Source: Aquimarina mytili (lineage in GTDB: Bacteria > Bacteroidota > Bacteroidia > Flavobacteriales > Flavobacteriaceae). Taken from it: a stretch of DNA of 64,000 nt. The DNA lies in assembly GCF_016735115.1 (NCBI RefSeq), contig NZ_JAERQJ010000011.1:1-64000 (forward strand), written 5' to 3'. The notes below the pieces were generated by a model. The model saw nothing but the letters and a program-made list of their open reading frames with translations. It did not search any database and was not told the origin of the DNA. The first letter of the stretch is position 1. Every line of letters starts with the position of its first letter. Positions 9,801-17,280 of this stretch are shown one piece after another. The translations under genes and the position numbers were made by a program.

Positions 9801-10633
9801 TCTAGGATTGTATCACGATCTAAAACGATCTCATTACGCTCGATAGATACTACCTCTCCTGTATCTTCATCCACAAAATCCTCATGCCAAGTATTTAGTA
9901 CACGAGCCGCTAATTTACGCCCTAGTACTTTCTTTAAACCTGACTTAGAAACTTTTACCTCTTCTGCAAGGTCAAATATTTCTAAAATATCTTTATCTCT
10001 TTCAAAACCGATGGCACGGAAAAGTGTTGTAACCGGTAATTTTTTCTTTCTATCGATATATGCGTACATTACGCTATTGATATCGGTAGCAAATTCTATC
10101 CAAGAACCTTTAAAAGGAATTACTCTGGCAGAATATAATTTAGTTCCATTAGCATGGAATGATTGTCCAAAGAATACTCCTGGAGATCGGTGTAACTGAG
10201 ATACAACTACACGCTCAGCTCCATTAATACAGAAAGTACCACTAGGGGTCATATACGGAATTGTACCTAGATATACGTCCTGAACAATAGTTTCAAAATC
10301 CTCGTGTTCTGGGTCAGTACAGAATAATTTAAGACGTGCTTTTAAAGGCACACTGTATGTAAGACCTCTTTCAATACATTCTTGCAGATCATATCTTGGA
10401 GGATCCACAAAATAATCTAAAAATTCTAGTACAAATTGATTACGAGTATCAGTAATCGGGAAGTTTTCCATGAAGGTATTATATAAACCTTCGTTTCCTC
10501 TTTCTTCAGACTTTGTTTCTAATTGAAAGAAATCCTGAAAAGATTTGATCTGGATATCCAGGAAGTCAGGATATTCGGGTCTATTCTTTACGGAAGAGAA
10601 ATTCAATCTTTCTGTTTGCGTTGCTAACATCAA
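6821..10633 (-). CDS. rpoB: DNA-directed RNA polymerase subunit beta
   Basis: This is the 1270-residue beta subunit, which forms the catalytic centre with beta'. Diagnostic stretches include [21 protein letters not shown] and [22 protein letters not shown] (the rifampicin-binding region, written here as separate pieces). Also seen are the GRHGNKG motif and the C-terminal [11 protein letters not shown] segment. Two ATG codons open the frame (MMLATQ); either could be used and no ribosome-binding site decides between them. The gene is preceded by a strong hairpin in the 129-nt gap after rplL and followed by a REP-like repeat before rpoC. Confidence 0.98.
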   Translation of the reverse strand: [1270 protein letters not shown]

Positions 10634-10703
10634 TGGACGGAATTAAATTAAAATTTTAAAAAGGGTTGCATATTTTAATGCTTAACATTTATATATGCAA
10701 AAT

Positions 10704-10740
10704 GGTTTAGACCACAGAGAATACTCTCCGGGTCTAAACC
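10704..10740 (-). promoter_or_regulatory. Long hairpin between rplL and rpoB (attenuator or RNA-processing site)
   Basis: GGTTTAGACC (10704-10713) and GGTCTAAACC (10731-10740) pair perfectly over 10 bp. Inside, GAGA/TCTC forms a second short stem. On the minus-strand transcript no U-tract follows, so it is not a classical terminator. Its place between the L12 and beta genes corresponds to where enterobacteria carry an attenuator and an RNase III site that lower rpoBC expression relative to rplJL. Confidence 0.6.
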
Positions 10741-10762
10741 TATATATCAATCTATGGTAAGC

Positions 10763-11140
10763 TTACTTAAGCTCAACCTCAGCTCCAGCCTCTTCTAATT
10801 GAGCTTTAAGAGCTTCTGCTTCGTCTTTAGCAACTCCTTCTTTTACAGCTTTAGGAGCTCCATCAACTAATTCTTTAGCATCTTTAAGACCAAGACCAGT
10901 TAATTCTTTAACAAGTTTTACAACTGCCAATTTAGAACCACCTGCAGCCTTAAGGATTACATCAAATTCTGTTTTTTCTTCAGCAGCATCTCCACCTCCA
11001 GCAGCAGCTCCACCAGCTACGGCAACTGCAGCAGCAGCAGGCTCGATACCATATTCTTCTTTTAATATATCAGCTAACTCATTAACTTCTTTTACTGTTA
11101 AGTTAACTAATTGTTCTGCGAAATCTTTTAAATCTGCCAT
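10763..11140 (-). CDS. rplL: 50S ribosomal protein L7/L12 (bL12)
   Basis: The protein has 125 residues. It has an N-terminal dimerisation helix (MADLKDFAEQLVNLTVKEVNELADILKEEYGI), an alanine/glycine-rich hinge (residues about 34-52) and the conserved C-terminal domain EKTEFDVILKAAGGSKLAVVKLVKELTGLGLKDAKELVD (split by me only for length). It forms the flexible stalk of the large subunit that recruits translation factors. It lies 69 nt after rplJ in the same operon, and the hairpin that follows probably sets the ratio to rpoBC. Confidence 0.97.
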   Translation of the reverse strand: MADLKDFAEQLVNLTVKEVNELADILKEEYGIEPAAAAVAVAGGAAAGGGDAAEEKTEFDVILKAAGGSKLAVVKLVKELTGLGLKDAKELVDGAPKAVKEGVAKDEAEALKAQLEEAGAEVELK

Positions 11141-11209
11141 TTTCTATCGTTTTAAATAATTTTTTTAATTGAAATATAATTTATTAAAAAGTGCGTACAC
11201 TACTAGTTA

Positions 11210-11731
11210 TTATCCTTCTTTTTCGGATAATGTTTTAAGGATACCTGCTATTGTACCTCCACCTGACTTTAATGCTGAAATAACATTCTTAGCTGGTGAC
11301 TGTAATAAGCCGATAATATCTCCGATAACTTCTTCTTTAGACTTGATATTAACTAAAGTCTCAAGGTTATCATCACCGATAAATATTGCTTCTTCGATAA
11401 AAGCTCCTTTTAATACAGGTTTCTCAGATTTCTTACGAAATTCTTTGATTACCTTAGCAGGTGCATTACCAGTTTCAGCAAACATTAATGAAGTATTACC
11501 ATTTAATACATTTGGTAATTCTCCAAAATCCTTATCAGAATTCTCCATTGCCTTAGCAAGAAGTGTATTCTTAATTACTTTTAATGATACATTAGCTTTA
11601 AAACAAGCTCTACGTAAGTTTGAAGTTGTACCTGCATCTAGACCTGAAATATCAGCTAAATAGATATTAGCATTTTCAGCCAACTGAGCAGTTAAGTCTT
11701 CAATTACTAGTGATTTTTCTTCTCTTGTCAT
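11210..11731 (-). CDS. rplJ: 50S ribosomal protein L10 (uL10)
   Basis: This is the 173-residue stalk base protein that binds 23S rRNA and L7/L12 dimers. The start MTREEKSLVIEDLTAQLAENANIYLADISGLDAGTTSNLRR (quoted in part by family recognition) and the helical C-terminal tail are typical of the family. It is only 15 nt from rplA, so translation coupling is likely. In other bacteria L10 with L12 represses its own mRNA; I cannot pick out that leader here because the gap to rplA is so short. Confidence 0.96.
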   Translation of the reverse strand: MTREEKSLVIEDLTAQLAENANIYLADISGLDAGTTSNLRRACFKANVSLKVIKNTLLAKAMENSDKDFGELPNVLNGNTSLMFAETGNAPAKVIKEFRKKSEKPVLKGAFIEEAIFIGDDNLETLVNIKSKEEVIGDIIGLLQSPAKNVISALKSGGGTIAGILKTLSEKEG

Positions 11732-11746
11732 AATCGTTTTTCTTAA

Positions 11747-12442
11747 TTACCCAGCAAAGTTTTTAGCATCTATTTCAACTCCAGGACTCATTGTAGAAGA
11801 GATGTATATTGATTTAATATACACTCCTTTAGCAGCCTGAGGTTTTAACTTTACCAATGTTGTTATTAATTCTTTAGCATTTCCAGCTATCTTATCTGCA
11901 TCAAAAGAAGATTTTCCTATTGCAGCATGAACAATACCTGTTTTATCTACTTTAAAATCTATTTTACCAGCTTTAACATCAGAAACAGCTTTTGCTACAT
12001 CCATTGTTACTGTTCCAGTTTTAGGGTTAGGCATCAATCCTCGTGGTCCTAATACTCTACCTAGAGGTCCTAATTTACCCATTACACTAGGCATGGTAAT
12101 TATTACATCGACATCTGTCCAACCACCTTTGATTTTATCAAGATATTCATCAAGACCAACAAAATCAGCACCAGCTTCTTTAGCTTCAGCTTCTTTATCT
12201 GGCGTTACTAATGCTAATACTTTAACATCTTTTCCTGTTCCGTGAGGTAACGTTACCACACCACGTACCATTTGATTAGCTTTACGTGGATCTACGTTCA
12301 AACGAACAGCAAGATCTACAGAAGCATCAAAATTTACGTTTGTTATTTCTTTTACTAAAGCGGAAGCTTCGGCTAGTGAATATGCTTTATTGCTATCAAC
12401 TTTAGCACGTGCTTCTTTTTGCTTTTTTGTTACTTTTGCCAT
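11747..12442 (-). CDS. rplA: 50S ribosomal protein L1 (uL1)
   Basis: This 231-residue protein forms the L1 stalk of the large subunit. The family signature appears as LPHGTGKDVKVL and the glycine-rich segment MGKLGPLGRVLGPRGLMPNP, with the late TMSPGVEID ending. It lies 18 nt after rplK. L1 usually represses the rplKA mRNA by binding a mimic of its rRNA site; a short palindrome just before rplK (12901-12919) is a possible but unproven candidate. Confidence 0.97.
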   Translation of the reverse strand: MAKVTKKQKEARAKVDSNKAYSLAEASALVKEITNVNFDASVDLAVRLNVDPRKANQMVRGVVTLPHGTGKDVKVLALVTPDKEAEAKEAGADFVGLDEYLDKIKGGWTDVDVIITMPSVMGKLGPLGRVLGPRGLMPNPKTGTVTMDVAKAVSDVKAGKIDFKVDKTGIVHAAIGKSSFDADKIAGNAKELITTLVKLKPQAAKGVYIKSIYISSTMSPGVEIDAKNFAG

Positions 12443-12460
12443 TTTGTAAACGTTTTTGGA

Positions 12461-12898
12461 TTAAAAAGGAGCTTGTCCTTTTACAGTTACACCCATTGAA
12501 CGAGCAGTACCAGCAATCATTTTCATAGCAGATTCTACTGTAAATGCATTTAAATCTTGCATTTTATCTTCAGCGATTGCACGAACTTGATCCCAAGTAA
12601 CACTTGCTACTTTCTTACGATTAGGCTCTCCAGAACCTTTTTTCTGTTTTGCTGCTTCCAGTATCTGAACCGCTGCAGGAGGAGTTTTTATAACGAAGTC
12701 AAAAGACTTGTCTTTATACACATTAATAACAACCGGTAATACTTTACCAGCTTTATCTTGTGTTCTACCATTGAATTGCTTACAGAATTCCATGATATTT
12801 ACTCCGGCAGCACCTAAAGCAGGCCCAACTGGTGGGGATGGGTTAGCCGCTCCACCACGTACTTGTAATTTTACAACCTTACTTAACTCTTTAGCCAT
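12461..12898 (-). CDS. rplK: 50S ribosomal protein L11 (uL11)
   Basis: The protein has 145 residues with the classical start VKLQVRGGAANPSPPVGPALG and NIMEFCKQFN. These form the N-terminal domain that contacts release factors and thiostrepton-type drugs. The C-terminal RNA-binding domain ends in ARSMGVTVKG. It is the first ribosomal gene after secE-nusG, separated from nusG by 75 nt. A perfect AT-rich palindrome, TTCTAATTT/AAATTAGAA at 12901-12919, overlaps the leader just before the ATG. Confidence 0.97.
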   Translation of the reverse strand: MAKELSKVVKLQVRGGAANPSPPVGPALGAAGVNIMEFCKQFNGRTQDKAGKVLPVVINVYKDKSFDFVIKTPPAAVQILEAAKQKKGSGEPNRKKVASVTWDQVRAIAEDKMQDLNAFTVESAMKMIAGTARSMGVTVKGQAPF

Positions 12899-12973
12899 TT
12901 TTCTAATTTTAAATTAGAATTGTTCTACATGTGGAAGCAAAAGAACAACTCTGGATATATAATGTAACAATTA

Positions 12974-13528
12974 TTATACTTTCTCTACTTGCATATAACT
13001 TAATTCTAATGGCGTTTTTCTACCAAAGATTTTAACCATTACTTCAAGTTTACGCTTCTCTTCATTTACTTTCTCAACAGTACCATTAAAACCATTAAAA
13101 GGTCCATCGATAACTTTTACAGTTTCTCCAACTGTATAAGGTATAGCAACATTATCAGTCTTAACTGCAAGTTCATCAACTTTACCAAGCATTCTATTGA
13201 TTTCAGATTTTCGTAAAGGAACAGGATCTCCTCCTTTTACTTCTCCTAAAAAACCAATAACTCCATTAATAGACTTAATAATATGTGGTATTTCACCAGA
13301 TAAGTTAGCTTCTATCATAACATAACCCGGGAAATAAACACGTTCTTTATTTATCTTTTTTCCATTACGGATCTGTACCACTTTTTCTGTAGGAACAAGA
13401 ATTTGCGAAACATAATCCTGAAGACCCATGTGAGAAATTTCTCTCTCTATATAGTCTTTTACTTTATTTTCCTGCCCGCTAACCGCTCTTACAACGTACC
13501 ACTTCTTTGAATTATCCACCTCGGCCAT
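12974..13528 (-). CDS. nusG: Transcription termination/antitermination factor NusG
   Basis: The protein has 184 residues. The NGN domain opens with KKWYVVRAVSGQENKVKDYIE and contains the KKINKERVYFPGYVMIE segment. The C-terminal KOW domain shows GETVKVIDGPFNGFNGTVEKV. NusG couples RNA polymerase to Rho, NusE or ribosomes. It follows secE by 9 nt, as in nearly all bacteria. Confidence 0.97.
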   Translation of the reverse strand: MAEVDNSKKWYVVRAVSGQENKVKDYIEREISHMGLQDYVSQILVPTEKVVQIRNGKKINKERVYFPGYVMIEANLSGEIPHIIKSINGVIGFLGEVKGGDPVPLRKSEINRMLGKVDELAVKTDNVAIPYTVGETVKVIDGPFNGFNGTVEKVNEEKRKLEVMVKIFGRKTPLELSYMQVEKV

Positions 13529-13537
13529 TTTGACAAT

Positions 13538-13735
13538 TTAAGATTTAACTAGAGTAAAATAGTACTCGATCAAATTACTAAACACAGTATCTATTCCCCA
13601 TATAGCTAGAGAAAAAATAACCGAAAAAACAATAACAACCAAGGTTAGCCTTTGTGCTTCAGCCCACGGTGTCCATGTTACATGGTTTTTCAATTCGTTA
13701 TATGATTCTGTAATATAGTTTATTAATCCAGCCAT
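13538..13735 (-). CDS. secE: Preprotein translocase subunit SecE
   Basis: This is the 65-residue short form with a single membrane segment (about residues 30-55, LTLVVIVFSVIFSLAIWGIDTVF). The preceding amphipathic helix ends in the SecE motif NELKNHVTWTPWAEAQ. It clamps SecY in the inner-membrane translocon. It is placed between tRNA-Trp and nusG, the standard location. Confidence 0.95.
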   Translation of the reverse strand: MAGLINYITESYNELKNHVTWTPWAEAQRLTLVVIVFSVIFSLAIWGIDTVFSNLIEYYFTLVKS

Positions 13736-13828
13736 CTTGTTTATTATTTATACGAACCTAAGAATACTCCCTTAAAATTCGTTACATAAATTCTTACCTA
13801 TCTCAATCATAATTTATGATTGTTCTTG

Positions 13829-13901
13829 CACGGGTTGAGAGGCTCGAACTCCCGACACCTGGTTTTGGAGACCAGTGCTCTACCAACTGAGCTAAACCCG
13901 T
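13829..13901 (-). tRNA. tRNA-Trp (CCA)
   Basis: The reverse complement folds as a 73-nt cloverleaf. The acceptor ACGGGTT pairs with AACCCGT, the D-arm is GCTCAGTTGGTAGAGC, the anticodon loop is CTCCAAA (anticodon CCA) and the T-arm contains GTTCGAGCC. No CCA tail is encoded. It lies between tuf and secE. Confidence 0.96.
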
Positions 13902-13950
13902 ATACATAAGTCAAGGTATTCGCCTAGGCGAATACCTCACACTTATATGT
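13902..13950 (-). other. Perfect 24-bp palindrome between tuf and tRNA-Trp
   Basis: AGGTATTCGCCTAGGCGAATACCT at 13914-13937 is a perfect palindrome (given here as two joined 12-nt arms). An outer imperfect pairing TATACATAAGT/ACTTATATGTATA extends the stem. No U-tract follows. It can act as a 3' end stabiliser of tuf mRNA or as a cleavage site releasing tRNA-Trp. Confidence 0.6.
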
Positions 13951-13961
13951 ATATATTTGTA

Positions 13962-15149
13962 TTAGTCTAAAATTTCGGTTACCTGACCAGCACCTACTGT
14001 TCTACCACCTTCACGGATAGCAAAACGAAGACCAACATTCATTGCAATTGGCTGAATTAGCTCAACAGTAATTGTTAAGTTATCTCCAGGCATTACCATT
14101 TCTACTCCATCAGGAAGCGCAATATTTCCAGTTACATCAGTTGTACGTACGTAGAACTGAGGACGGTAGTTGTTATGAAATGGAGTGTGACGTCCACCTT
14201 CTTCTTTCTTAAGAATATACACCTCAGCTTTAAATTTAGCATGTGGAGTTACAGATCCTGGCTTAGTAATTACCATACCACGAGAAATCTGAGTCTTTTC
14301 AATACCTCTTAACAGGATACCTACGTTATCTCCAGCTTCTCCTCTATCTAATATTTTACGGAACATCTCAACTCCAGTAATTGTAGAAGTTAATTTCTCT
14401 GCTCCCATACCAATAATCTCTACAGGATCTCCAGTATTAGCTACACCAGTTTCAATACGACCAGTAGCAACTGTACCACGACCAGTAATAGAGAATACAT
14501 CTTCGATAGGCATTAAGAAATCTTTATCAACGTCACGCTTAGGTAACTCGATCCAAGTATCAACAGCTTCCATAAGTTCCATTACTGTATCTACCCATTT
14601 TTTCTCTCCGTTAAGAGCTCCAAGTGCAGAACCAGCGATTACAGGACCATTATCTCCATCATACTCATAAAAAGAAAGAAGATCTCTTACTTCCATTTCA
14701 ACAAGTTCTAATAATTCCTCATCATCAACCATATCCACCTTATTAAGGAATACAACGATTCTTGGGATACCTACCTGACGACCTAAAAGGATGTGTTCAC
14801 GAGTTTGTGGCATTGGACCATCTGTAGCAGCAACCACTAAGATTGCACCGTCCATCTGAGCAGCACCAGTAACCATGTTCTTTACGTAATCGGCGTGACC
14901 TGGACAGTCAACGTGAGCGTAATGACGGTTTGATGTTTGATACTCTACATGCGAAGTATTAATCGTGATACCTCTTTCTTTTTCTTCTGGAGCGTTGTCG
15001 ATAGTATCGAAATCTCTCGCTTCAGAAAGACCAGCTTCTGCTAATACTTTAGTAATCGCAGCAGTTAAAGTTGTTTTACCGTGATCAACGTGTCCAATAG
15101 TACCAATATTTAAGTGCGGTTTGGAACGATCAAAAGTTTCCTTTGCCAT
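13962..15149 (-). CDS. tuf: Elongation factor Tu
   Basis: This is the 395-residue GTPase that delivers aminoacyl-tRNA to the ribosome. The P-loop GHVDHGKTTL (residues 19-28), DCPGHADY and NKVDMVDD guanine-binding motifs are intact. Domains II and III end in GGRTVGAGQVTEIL. It is embedded in a tRNA cluster (four tRNAs upstream, tRNA-Trp downstream), the tufB-type arrangement. No second tuf is seen in this window. Confidence 0.98.
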   Translation of the reverse strand: MAKETFDRSKPHLNIGTIGHVDHGKTTLTAAITKVLAEAGLSEARDFDTIDNAPEEKERGITINTSHVEYQTSNRHYAHVDCPGHADYVKNMVTGAAQMDGAILVVAATDGPMPQTREHILLGRQVGIPRIVVFLNKVDMVDDEELLELVEMEVRDLLSFYEYDGDNGPVIAGSALGALNGEKKWVDTVMELMEAVDTWIELPKRDVDKDFLMPIEDVFSITGRGTVATGRIETGVANTGDPVEIIGMGAEKLTSTITGVEMFRKILDRGEAGDNVGILLRGIEKTQISRGMVITKPGSVTPHAKFKAEVYILKKEEGGRHTPFHNNYRPQFYVRTTDVTGNIALPDGVEMVMPGDNLTITVELIQPIAMNVGLRFAIREGGRTVGAGQVTEILD

Positions 15150-15207
15150 AATTAATTTATTTAATCTTAGTTATATATTAGTGTTCAATTTATACTTCTG
15201 AACTCAG

Positions 15208-15279
15208 AGCCAATGACGAGATTTGAACTCGTGACCTCTTCCTTACCAAGGAAACGCTCTACCCCTGAGCTACACCGGC
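15208..15279 (-). tRNA. tRNA-Thr (GGT)
   Basis: This is a 72-nt cloverleaf on the minus strand. The acceptor GCCGGTG pairs with CATTGGC with two G-U pairs. The anticodon stem TTTCC/GGAAG closes the loop TTGGTAA, giving GGT. The T-arm has GTTCAAATC. It lies directly before tuf. Confidence 0.95.
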
Positions 15280-15407
15280 TTTTTAACGAGTATAATGATA
15301 AATCAGAGCACTTTCATAACATTCAGAAAGAAATCCGATCAACCATTACATCTATTTTAAAAATCCAACCTCAATAATATAATATATCATTGAGATTAGC
15401 TCTGTTG

Positions 15408-15480
15408 AGCGGGAGACCGGGTTCGAACCGGCGACATTCAGCTTGGAAGGCTGACGCTCTACCAACTGAGCTACTCCCGC
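15408..15480 (-). tRNA. tRNA-Gly (TCC)
   Basis: This is a 73-nt cloverleaf. The acceptor GCGGGAG pairs with CTCCCGC. The anticodon arm TCAGC-CTTCCAA-GCTGA gives TCC. The T-arm is CCGGTTCGAACCCGG. It is third in the four-tRNA cluster. Confidence 0.96.
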
Positions 15481-15516
15481 AAAAAATTTTGAATTTAAAA
15501 TTCAAAATTAAAAAAG

Positions 15517-15599
15517 TGGGGAGAGCAGGATTCGAACCTGCGAAGGTAAAAACCAACAGATTTACAGTCTGTCCTCGTTGGCCGCTTGAGTATCTCCCC
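15517..15599 (-). tRNA. tRNA-Tyr (GTA)
   Basis: This is an 83-nt class II cloverleaf with a long variable arm. The acceptor GGGGAGA pairs with TCTCCCC. The anticodon arm ACAGA-CTGTAAA-TCTGT gives GTA. The T-arm is GCAGGTTCGAATCCTGC. Confidence 0.96.
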
Positions 15600-15727
15600 A
15601 ATTGATAAATTCAATATTTTACAATGAACTTTAAGAGTTTTGAGAGCGCAAAAATAGTCATTTATTTTACAATTCAAAATTCTAACAAAAAAGCTTTAAA
15701 ATTTATTAAAAGTTTTAGCTTTTTTTG

Positions 15728-15801
15728 AGCCGATAGAGGGACTCGAACCCACGACCTGCTGATTACAAATCAGCTGCTCTAGCCAGCTGAGCTATATCGG
15801 C
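15728..15801 (-). tRNA. tRNA-Thr (TGT)
   Basis: This is a 74-nt cloverleaf. The acceptor GCCGATA pairs with TATCGGC. The anticodon arm GCTGA-TTTGTAA-TCAGC gives TGT. It is first in the tRNA-tuf operon, so the order Thr-Tyr-Gly-Thr-tuf equals thrU-tyrU-glyT-thrT-tufB of enterobacteria. Confidence 0.96.
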
Positions 15802-15823
15802 TTTTCACCATGTTTTAGAACAT

Positions 15824-15850
15824 AAAAAAGTCCGCTATTTCTAACGGACT
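15824..15850 (-). terminator. Intrinsic terminator after hpf
   Basis: AGTCCG (15829-15834 on the plus strand) pairs with CGGACT (15845-15850). On the minus strand the stem is followed by six U. It ends the rpsU-xerC-hpf unit just before the tRNA-tuf operon. Confidence 0.8.
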
Positions 15851-15851
15851 G

Positions 15852-15882
15852 CAAATGTATAATAATTTATTTTTTAGACAAA
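15852..15882 (-). promoter_or_regulatory. Sigma-A type promoter of the tRNA-tuf operon
   Basis: On the minus strand TTTG (15882-15879), a 19-nt spacer and TACATTTG (15859-15852) match the Bacteroidota consensus TTTG/TAnnTTTG. The predicted start falls inside the hpf terminator hairpin, about 45 nt before tRNA-Thr(TGT). Confidence 0.65.
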
Positions 15883-15902
15883 ACTATTTTCAAAAAAAAT
15901 AG

Positions 15903-16205
15903 CTAAACATGTGCATTTAATTTTTCCTTTCGTTTTCTTAATTGTCTTTCTAATGAACTAACACACTCATCCACACCCTCTTCAAATGTTTTATTGATTT
16001 TTTTAATTATAAATTCATCTCCAGGTACACTTAACAAAATTTCTGTAATTTTATTTTCTTTACTACTTGTATTCATAACTTTTAAGAATACATCTGCATG
16101 AATAATACGATTAAAATGATTTTCAAGTTTATCTAATTTAGCTTGAGTAAAATCTACCAACTTTTGATCTACATTAAAATTCACGGATTGCAAGTTCACT
16201 TTCAT
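15903..16205 (-). CDS. hpf: Ribosome hibernation promoting factor (short HPF/RaiA family)
   Basis: This 100-residue single-domain protein has the HPF fold pattern MKVNLQSVNFNVDQKLVDFTQAKLDKLENHF and a basic tail RQLRKRKEKLNAHV. Short HPF proteins bind the decoding region of 30S subunits and silence ribosomes in stationary phase. It lacks the C-terminal dimerisation domain of long HPF. It lies 71 nt downstream of xerC and ends at a terminator, so it is the last gene of the rpsU-xerC-hpf unit; ribosome protein and ribosome silencer are thus co-located. Confidence 0.92.
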   Translation of the reverse strand: MKVNLQSVNFNVDQKLVDFTQAKLDKLENHFNRIIHADVFLKVMNTSSKENKITEILLSVPGDEFIIKKINKTFEEGVDECVSSLERQLRKRKEKLNAHV

Positions 16206-16276
16206 AGGTAATAGTTTAATTGGTTGAACAAATATTTTTAGCCAAAAAAGATTAATAAGCGCTCTACTCTTATTCT

Positions 16277-17167
16277 TTACTTTTTATTCCTTGGGTGAGA
16301 CTTTTTGTAAACTTTTGTTAGTTGAGCTACACTATGATTTGTATACACCTGTGTGGCTGCCAAACTGGAATGACCAAGTAATTCTTTTACAGCATTTAAA
16401 TCTGCTCCTTCGTTAAGTAAATGAGTCGCAAATGAGTGCCTTAAGATATGCGGGCTCTTTTTTACCTTCGAGGAGGCCTTACTAAAATAACCATTTATGA
16501 TTCGATATACAAGAGTTTCATATATTTTAACTCCTTTTTTTGTCAATAACAAAGAAGAAACTTCTTCTTGACCCACTGTTACAGATCTAAGGTCTAAATA
16601 AGTCTTCAGCGTACCACAAACCGAAGAAAGTAATGGCAAATATCGCTCCTTATTTCTCTTTCCTAATACTTTTATTTGCTGGTTAGCTATATCTATATCT
16701 GAAAGCTTCAAATTCACCAATTCGATCCTACGCATCCCTGTAGCATAAAAAAGCTCTACAATTAATCTATCTCTTACACTTTCAAAATCTTTACTATCTA
16801 CAAATTCATTTAAAACTATATCCACCTCCTTTGTAGAAAATGGAATCTGTATTTTTTTTGCTGCTTTAAGAGCTTGATGTTTTACTAAGGGACTTTTATC
16901 AATATGACCAGTTTTAAGTAAAAACTTGTAATATGTTTTAAGTGAAGAAACTTTTCTGTTTACCGAGCGATTAGAAATACCATTATCCACCAAATCTACA
17001 ATCCAAGAACGAATTTGAGAATAATTTGCCTTAGAAATATCTGAAGTATCATATGTTTCTTGATAGAATTCTAAAAAAGAAAACAGATCTGTTTTATAGG
17101 CCGTAACTGTATGTATTGAATACTTTTTTTCGAGAAGTAAATAGTCTATAAATTCAGAAATAAACAT
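16277..17167 (-). CDS. xerC: Tyrosine recombinase XerC-like
   Basis: This is a 296-residue site-specific recombinase. The N-terminal SAM-like domain begins MFISEFIDYLLLEKKYSIHTVTAYKTDL. The catalytic domain carries ATGMRRIELVNLKLSD (Arg I), the HILRHSFATHLL box (His/Arg) and LLGHSSLAATQVYTN with the nucleophilic Tyr. It resolves chromosome dimers at dif with XerD. Its place between rpsU and hpf on the housekeeping operon, and the lack of flanking mobile features, argue for the cellular Xer protein rather than a phage integrase. Confidence 0.93.
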   Translation of the reverse strand: MFISEFIDYLLLEKKYSIHTVTAYKTDLFSFLEFYQETYDTSDISKANYSQIRSWIVDLVDNGISNRSVNRKVSSLKTYYKFLLKTGHIDKSPLVKHQALKAAKKIQIPFSTKEVDIVLNEFVDSKDFESVRDRLIVELFYATGMRRIELVNLKLSDIDIANQQIKVLGKRNKERYLPLLSSVCGTLKTYLDLRSVTVGQEEVSSLLLTKKGVKIYETLVYRIINGYFSKASSKVKKSPHILRHSFATHLLNEGADLNAVKELLGHSSLAATQVYTNHSVAQLTKVYKKSHPRNKK

Positions 17168-17280
17168 AAAAAACCGTTAGAAAACAAAAATATGAAACTT
17201 TTAGAATCCTAACGGTAATTTTATACTGAAAAACGAAGTCTTCTTCTGTTAAGAAGTATCATAGACTGCGTTTCAACTTT

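Noticed and set aside
15371..15677. Overlapping open frames on both strands across 15.4-15.7 kb
   Set aside because: They lie on top of tRNA-Gly and tRNA-Tyr, which fold perfectly; the frames are by-products of tRNA sequence.
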